64,000 nucleotides of DNA from assembly GCF_019139815.1 (NCBI RefSeq), contig NZ_CP077079.1, positions 5,022,001-5,086,000 on the forward strand, written 5' to 3'. Shown piece by piece: positions 61,078 through 64,000 of the stretch. This DNA is from Pseudomonas asgharzadehiana. Its GTDB lineage: Bacteria; Pseudomonadota; Gammaproteobacteria; Pseudomonadales; Pseudomonadaceae. A program made the position numbers and the translations under genes. Position 1 is the first letter of the stretch. Every line of letters starts with the position of its first letter. The notes under the pieces are model-generated. The model was not told the DNA's origin and ran no database searches. It worked only from the letters and a program-made list of their open reading frames with translations.

Positions 61078-62046
61078 GTGACAGACCCGAACAAACTGCG
61101 CGCCCATGAGCTGGCTCATGAGGTGTTGCAAGACGCGGCTATGGACCAGGCCCTCGACTGGCTGATCGCCCTGCAGTGCCCGCAGCCCGGGCAGCAGGCC
61201 GAGTTTGAAAGCTGGCTGACCAGCGACCCGGCCCACGCCAATGCCTTCGAAAAAGCCCAGGCGGCCTGGGGTGGCGCGCCGGTACACAGCGCCGCCGCGG
61301 CCCTGGCGGCGCCGCGCACGCCCAGCGCCTGGCGCCGGATCAAACCGTACTGGAAGCCACTGGCAACAGCCGCCGTGCTGTTGATCGGCCTGTTCAGCTT
61401 CAGCAATTTGCCGGTGCGCCTGCAAGCCGACCACCTCACCGTGGTCGGCGAACGTCAGCGCTTGCAACTGGACGATGGCTCCAAAGTGCTGCTCAACACC
61501 AACTCGGCGTTTTCCAGCGACGTCAAGGATCACCAGCGCATCGCCCGCCTGTACCAGGGCGAAGCGTTTTTTGAAGTCACGCCGAACCACGACCAGCCCT
61601 TGCAGATCGACGCCGGCCCAGTGCGCGCCAGCGTACGTGACACCGCCTTCGCCGTGCGCTACCTCAATGGCGAGGCCCAGGTGCAAGTGCAGCGTGGTGA
61701 TGTCGACCTGAGCAACACCGTCGACGACGCCCGCGTGCGCCTGAGCGCGGGGCAAAGTATCCGCATCGGCCCCAAAGGCTTCGGCCAGCCGGCCAAGCTG
61801 GATGCCAACAAAGACCTGGCCTGGGTCCAAGGCCGGCTGATCTTCGAAAACTGCCCGATGAGCGAAGTGCTTGCCGAATTGCGTCGGTATTATCCCGGCT
61901 GGATCGTCAACACCAACGACCGTCTCGCCCGCGTCGCCGTCACCGGAAATTACCGCCTCGACCAGCCGCTGGACGTGGTGCGTTCCCTGGCACACATCAC
62001 CTCGGCCACGCTCTCGGAATACCCGGCGCTGGTTATCCTGAATTAA
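61078..62046 (+). CDS. FecR-type anti-sigma regulator
   Basis: A 322-aa inner-membrane sigma regulator. The cytoplasmic sigma-binding N-terminus (about 1-85) has the AMDQALDWLIALQ and FESWLTSDPAHANAFEKAQ stretches of FecR proteins. TM at about 96-113. The periplasmic part has the FecR domain (LDDGSKVLLNTNSAFSSDV) and a C-terminal STN-like region. GTG start at 61078, 72 bp after the sigma gene. Confidence 0.9.
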   Translation: MTDPNKLRAHELAHEVLQDAAMDQALDWLIALQCPQPGQQAEFESWLTSDPAHANAFEKAQAAWGGAPVHSAAAALAAPRTPSAWRRIKPYWKPLATAAVLLIGLFSFSNLPVRLQADHLTVVGERQRLQLDDGSKVLLNTNSAFSSDVKDHQRIARLYQGEAFFEVTPNHDQPLQIDAGPVRASVRDTAFAVRYLNGEAQVQVQRGDVDLSNTVDDARVRLSAGQSIRIGPKGFGQPAKLDANKDLAWVQGRLIFENCPMSEVLAELRRYYPGWIVNTNDRLARVAVTGNYRLDQPLDVVRSLAHITSATLSEYPALVILN

Positions 62047-62161
62047 ATGAGAACAATTTTTACTCGATAGCCCTCGGTGGTACGTCTCGTCTTAGCCAAT
62101 GCAACTGATTCCTATTTGGTTCGGTTCGCAACTATAAGATTCGTACCCCGGAGCGCTCTCG

Positions 62162-64000
62162 ATGTCCTCTCGTTTCAATCGCCGGTCTTCTTCGCCCGTC
62201 CTGTCCTTGCTGACCGCCGCCATCCTGCTGGCCGGCGTGCCGGTGATGACCGCCAGCGCCGCCGAGCCCGCCGCGCGCAGCCACGGCAATTACACCTTCA
62301 GCATCGAGCAGCAGCCGCTGGTCTCGGCGCTCAACGCATTTACTGCCGTGACCGGCTGGCAAGTCGGCCTGCCGGCAGAGCTCGGCCAAGGCGTGTCGTC
62401 GCCTGGCGTGCGCGGCCCGCTGCCGCCGGAAAAAGCGCTGGACCGGCTGTTGGTGGGGACCAACCTGGGCTACCGCAAACTGGGCAATAACAGCATCGTG
62501 CTGGAGAAACGCGCAGCCGGCGGCACCCTCAACCTGCAGCAGGTGACCATCAGCGCCACTCGCAACGAACAGGATGTGAACAGTGTGCCCAGCACCGTCA
62601 GCGTGCATGAACGCGAAGCGCTGGACCGTCAGAACGTGAACACCATCCGCGAACTGGCGCGCTACGAGCCCGGCGTGTCGGTGGGCGGCGCCGGCACACG
62701 GTCGGGCAATGCCGGTTTCAACATCCGCGGCATCGATGGCGACCGCATCCTCACCCAAGTGGACGGCGTGGAAGTACCCGACAACTTTTTCAACGGCCCC
62801 TACGCCAAGACCCGCCGCAACTATGTCGACCCGGAAATCGTCAAGCGCGTAGAGATCCTGCGTGGCCCCGCCTCAGCCCTGTATGGCAGCAGCGCCATCG
62901 GCGGCGCGGTGAGCTATTTCACCCTCGACCCGGATGACATCATCAAGCCCGGCCAGGATGTCGGCGCCCGCCTGAAGACCGGCTACAGCTCCGCCGATGA
63001 GAGCTGGCTGACGTCCGGCACCCTCGCCGGTCGCGTGCAGGACTTCGACGGCCTGCTGCACCTGAGCCAGCGCAACGGCCATGAAACCGAATCCTATGAC
63101 GGCAATAACGCCACCGGGCTGGACCGCACCGGCGCCAACCCGGAAGACGCGCGCACCACCAACGTGCTGGCCAAGTTGGGCTGGAACTACGGTGACGACA
63201 ACCGCCTGGGCCTGACATATGAGAAGTACAAGGATGATCGCGACATCAACCTGAAGAACGCGGTGGGCGGCCCGTTCATCGGCGGGCGCGGTTTCAACCT
63301 GTACCGTGACCGTCGCGGCAACGACACCATTACCCGCGAACGTTTCGGCCTGGAAAACAGCTTCGCCCTCGCGTCACCGATAGCCGACCGTATCAAGACC
63401 AGCCTCAATTACCAGATCGCCAAGACCGACCAGACGACCGCCGAAATCTATCAGTCGGGCCGGCGCGTGATGCGTACCCGCGACACGCTTTACGAAGAGA
63501 AACAGTGGGTTTTCGACGCTCAGTTGGACAAAGCATTCAGCCTGGGTGAAACCGATCACCAGGTGACCTACGGCACGACGCTCAAACAGCAAAAAGTCAC
63601 CGGGTCCCGCGAGGGCTCGGCCTATTGCCTCGCTGTCGGCTCCGGTTGCACGGCCATCGGCGCGCCCAGCCCGCAAGCCGGCGACAGCGTGAAGAAGTCC
63701 AGTGACTTCCCCGACCCAACCATCAACGCTTACTCCTTGTTCGCACAAGACCAGATCAGCTGGGATAAATGGACGTTCCTGCCCGCCGTGCGCTACGACT
63801 ACACCCGGCTCAAACCCAAGCTGACCGAGGAATTCCTCAACACCGTGAACCCCACCGGTGCGGACCAAGTGAGCGACAAGGAAAAAACCTGGCACCGTGT
63901 CACGCCCAAATTTGGCCTGACCTACGCCCTGACCGATCACTACACATGGTTCGGCCAGTACGCCGAAGGGTTCCGCACCCCCTCGGCCAAATCCCTCTAT
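62162..64000 (+). CDS. TonB-dependent haem-type receptor (cut by window edge)
   Basis: At least 613 codons of an outer-membrane receptor; the C-terminal strands lie beyond the window. Signal peptide about 1-34, STN signalling domain about 40-115, TonB-box region TLNLQQVTISATR, plug (IRELARYEPGVSVGGAGTRSG, VEILRGPASALYGSSAIGGAVSY), then barrel strands. The STN domain with the upstream sigma/FecR pair marks a transducing receptor. Plug sequence suits the haem/haemoglobin/transferrin group; HasR or HxuA cannot be told apart without the rest. Confidence 0.87.
   Translation, partial: MSSRFNRRSSSPVLSLLTAAILLAGVPVMTASAAEPAARSHGNYTFSIEQQPLVSALNAFTAVTGWQVGLPAELGQGVSSPGVRGPLPPEKALDRLLVGTNLGYRKLGNNSIVLEKRAAGGTLNLQQVTISATRNEQDVNSVPSTVSVHEREALDRQNVNTIRELARYEPGVSVGGAGTRSGNAGFNIRGIDGDRILTQVDGVEVPDNFFNGPYAKTRRNYVDPEIVKRVEILRGPASALYGSSAIGGAVSYFTLDPDDIIKPGQDVGARLKTGYSSADESWLTSGTLAGRVQDFDGLLHLSQRNGHETESYDGNNATGLDRTGANPEDARTTNVLAKLGWNYGDDNRLGLTYEKYKDDRDINLKNAVGGPFIGGRGFNLYRDRRGNDTITRERFGLENSFALASPIADRIKTSLNYQIAKTDQTTAEIYQSGRRVMRTRDTLYEEKQWVFDAQLDKAFSLGETDHQVTYGTTLKQQKVTGSREGSAYCLAVGSGCTAIGAPSPQAGDSVKKSSDFPDPTINAYSLFAQDQISWDKWTFLPAVRYDYTRLKPKLTEEFLNTVNPTGADQVSDKEKTWHRVTPKFGLTYALTDHYTWFGQYAEGFRTPSAKSLY

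Overview
The window looks like a chromosomal segment of a Pseudomonas from the P. fluorescens group. Gene content and order match Pseudomonas core genome blocks (tol-ruv-aspS, secA-argJ, mvaT-purU, edd-glk-gltR/gapA). GC is uniformly high, and five copies of the 'GTGGGAGGGGGCTTGCTCCC' class of REP sequence typical of this group lie between genes. I see no tRNA, rRNA, CRISPR array, insertion sequence or prophage. The window is cut inside tolA at the left and inside a TonB-dependent haem-type receptor at the right.

Layout. (1) 1-12.6 kb: the Tol envelope genes (tolA, tolR, tolQ, ybgC), Holliday-junction genes (ruvB, ruvA, ruvC), a YebC/PmpR regulator, aspS, an FmdB zinc ribbon, a ribbon-helix-helix protein, a Dps-like ferritin, a membrane-anchored cold-shock protein, slyX, a HIT protein and an OprD-family porin. 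(2) 12.7-25.3 kb: mscS, yajQ, a ketopantoate-reductase-like gene, an orphan PAS histidine kinase, a cobalamin adenosyltransferase, a Nudix-ThiE fusion, argJ, secA, a DciA-like gene and a HerA-like ATPase. (3) 25.4-32.7 kb: an amino-acid-type dCache chemoreceptor, a glycosyltransferase and DUF2334 deacetylase pair, purU, the H-NS-like silencer mvaT, and sbcB. (4) 32.8-39.5 kb: a six-gene, translationally coupled operon RDD / SpoIIM / DUF4129 / DUF4350 / MoxR AAA+ / DUF58. It is the best candidate here for a poorly described system. (5) 39.5-45.7 kb: PilZ protein, TPR lipoprotein, pyruvate kinase, enoyl-CoA hydratase, ferredoxin reductase, class I fumarase. (6) 45.8-52.8 kb: a MifS/MifR-like two-component pair followed by a KgtP-like dicarboxylate transporter with a clear sigma-54 promoter, a DUF347 membrane protein, a flavin reductase and two small genes. 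(7) 52.8-60.3 kb: an AraC regulator with likely operator copies, then the glucose-catabolism cluster edd-glk-gltR-gtrS divergent from gapA, with two perfect HexR boxes between edd and gapA. (8) 60.4 kb-end: a Fur-box-preceded ECF sigma / FecR anti-sigma / haem-type TonB receptor system.

The genes form several regulatory circuits that can be read from the DNA: sigma-54 control of a dicarboxylate transporter by its neighbouring kinase/activator pair, HexR control of the Entner-Doudoroff genes, iron (Fur) control of a haem cell-surface signalling system, and probable AraC autoregulation through GGAT-N3-GCA direct repeats. Where the annotated start differs from the longest open frame, the choice was based on Shine-Dalgarno spacing, family N-termini and stop-start overlaps. 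Comparisons to P. aeruginosa PAO1 locus tags come from memory, not from a search.
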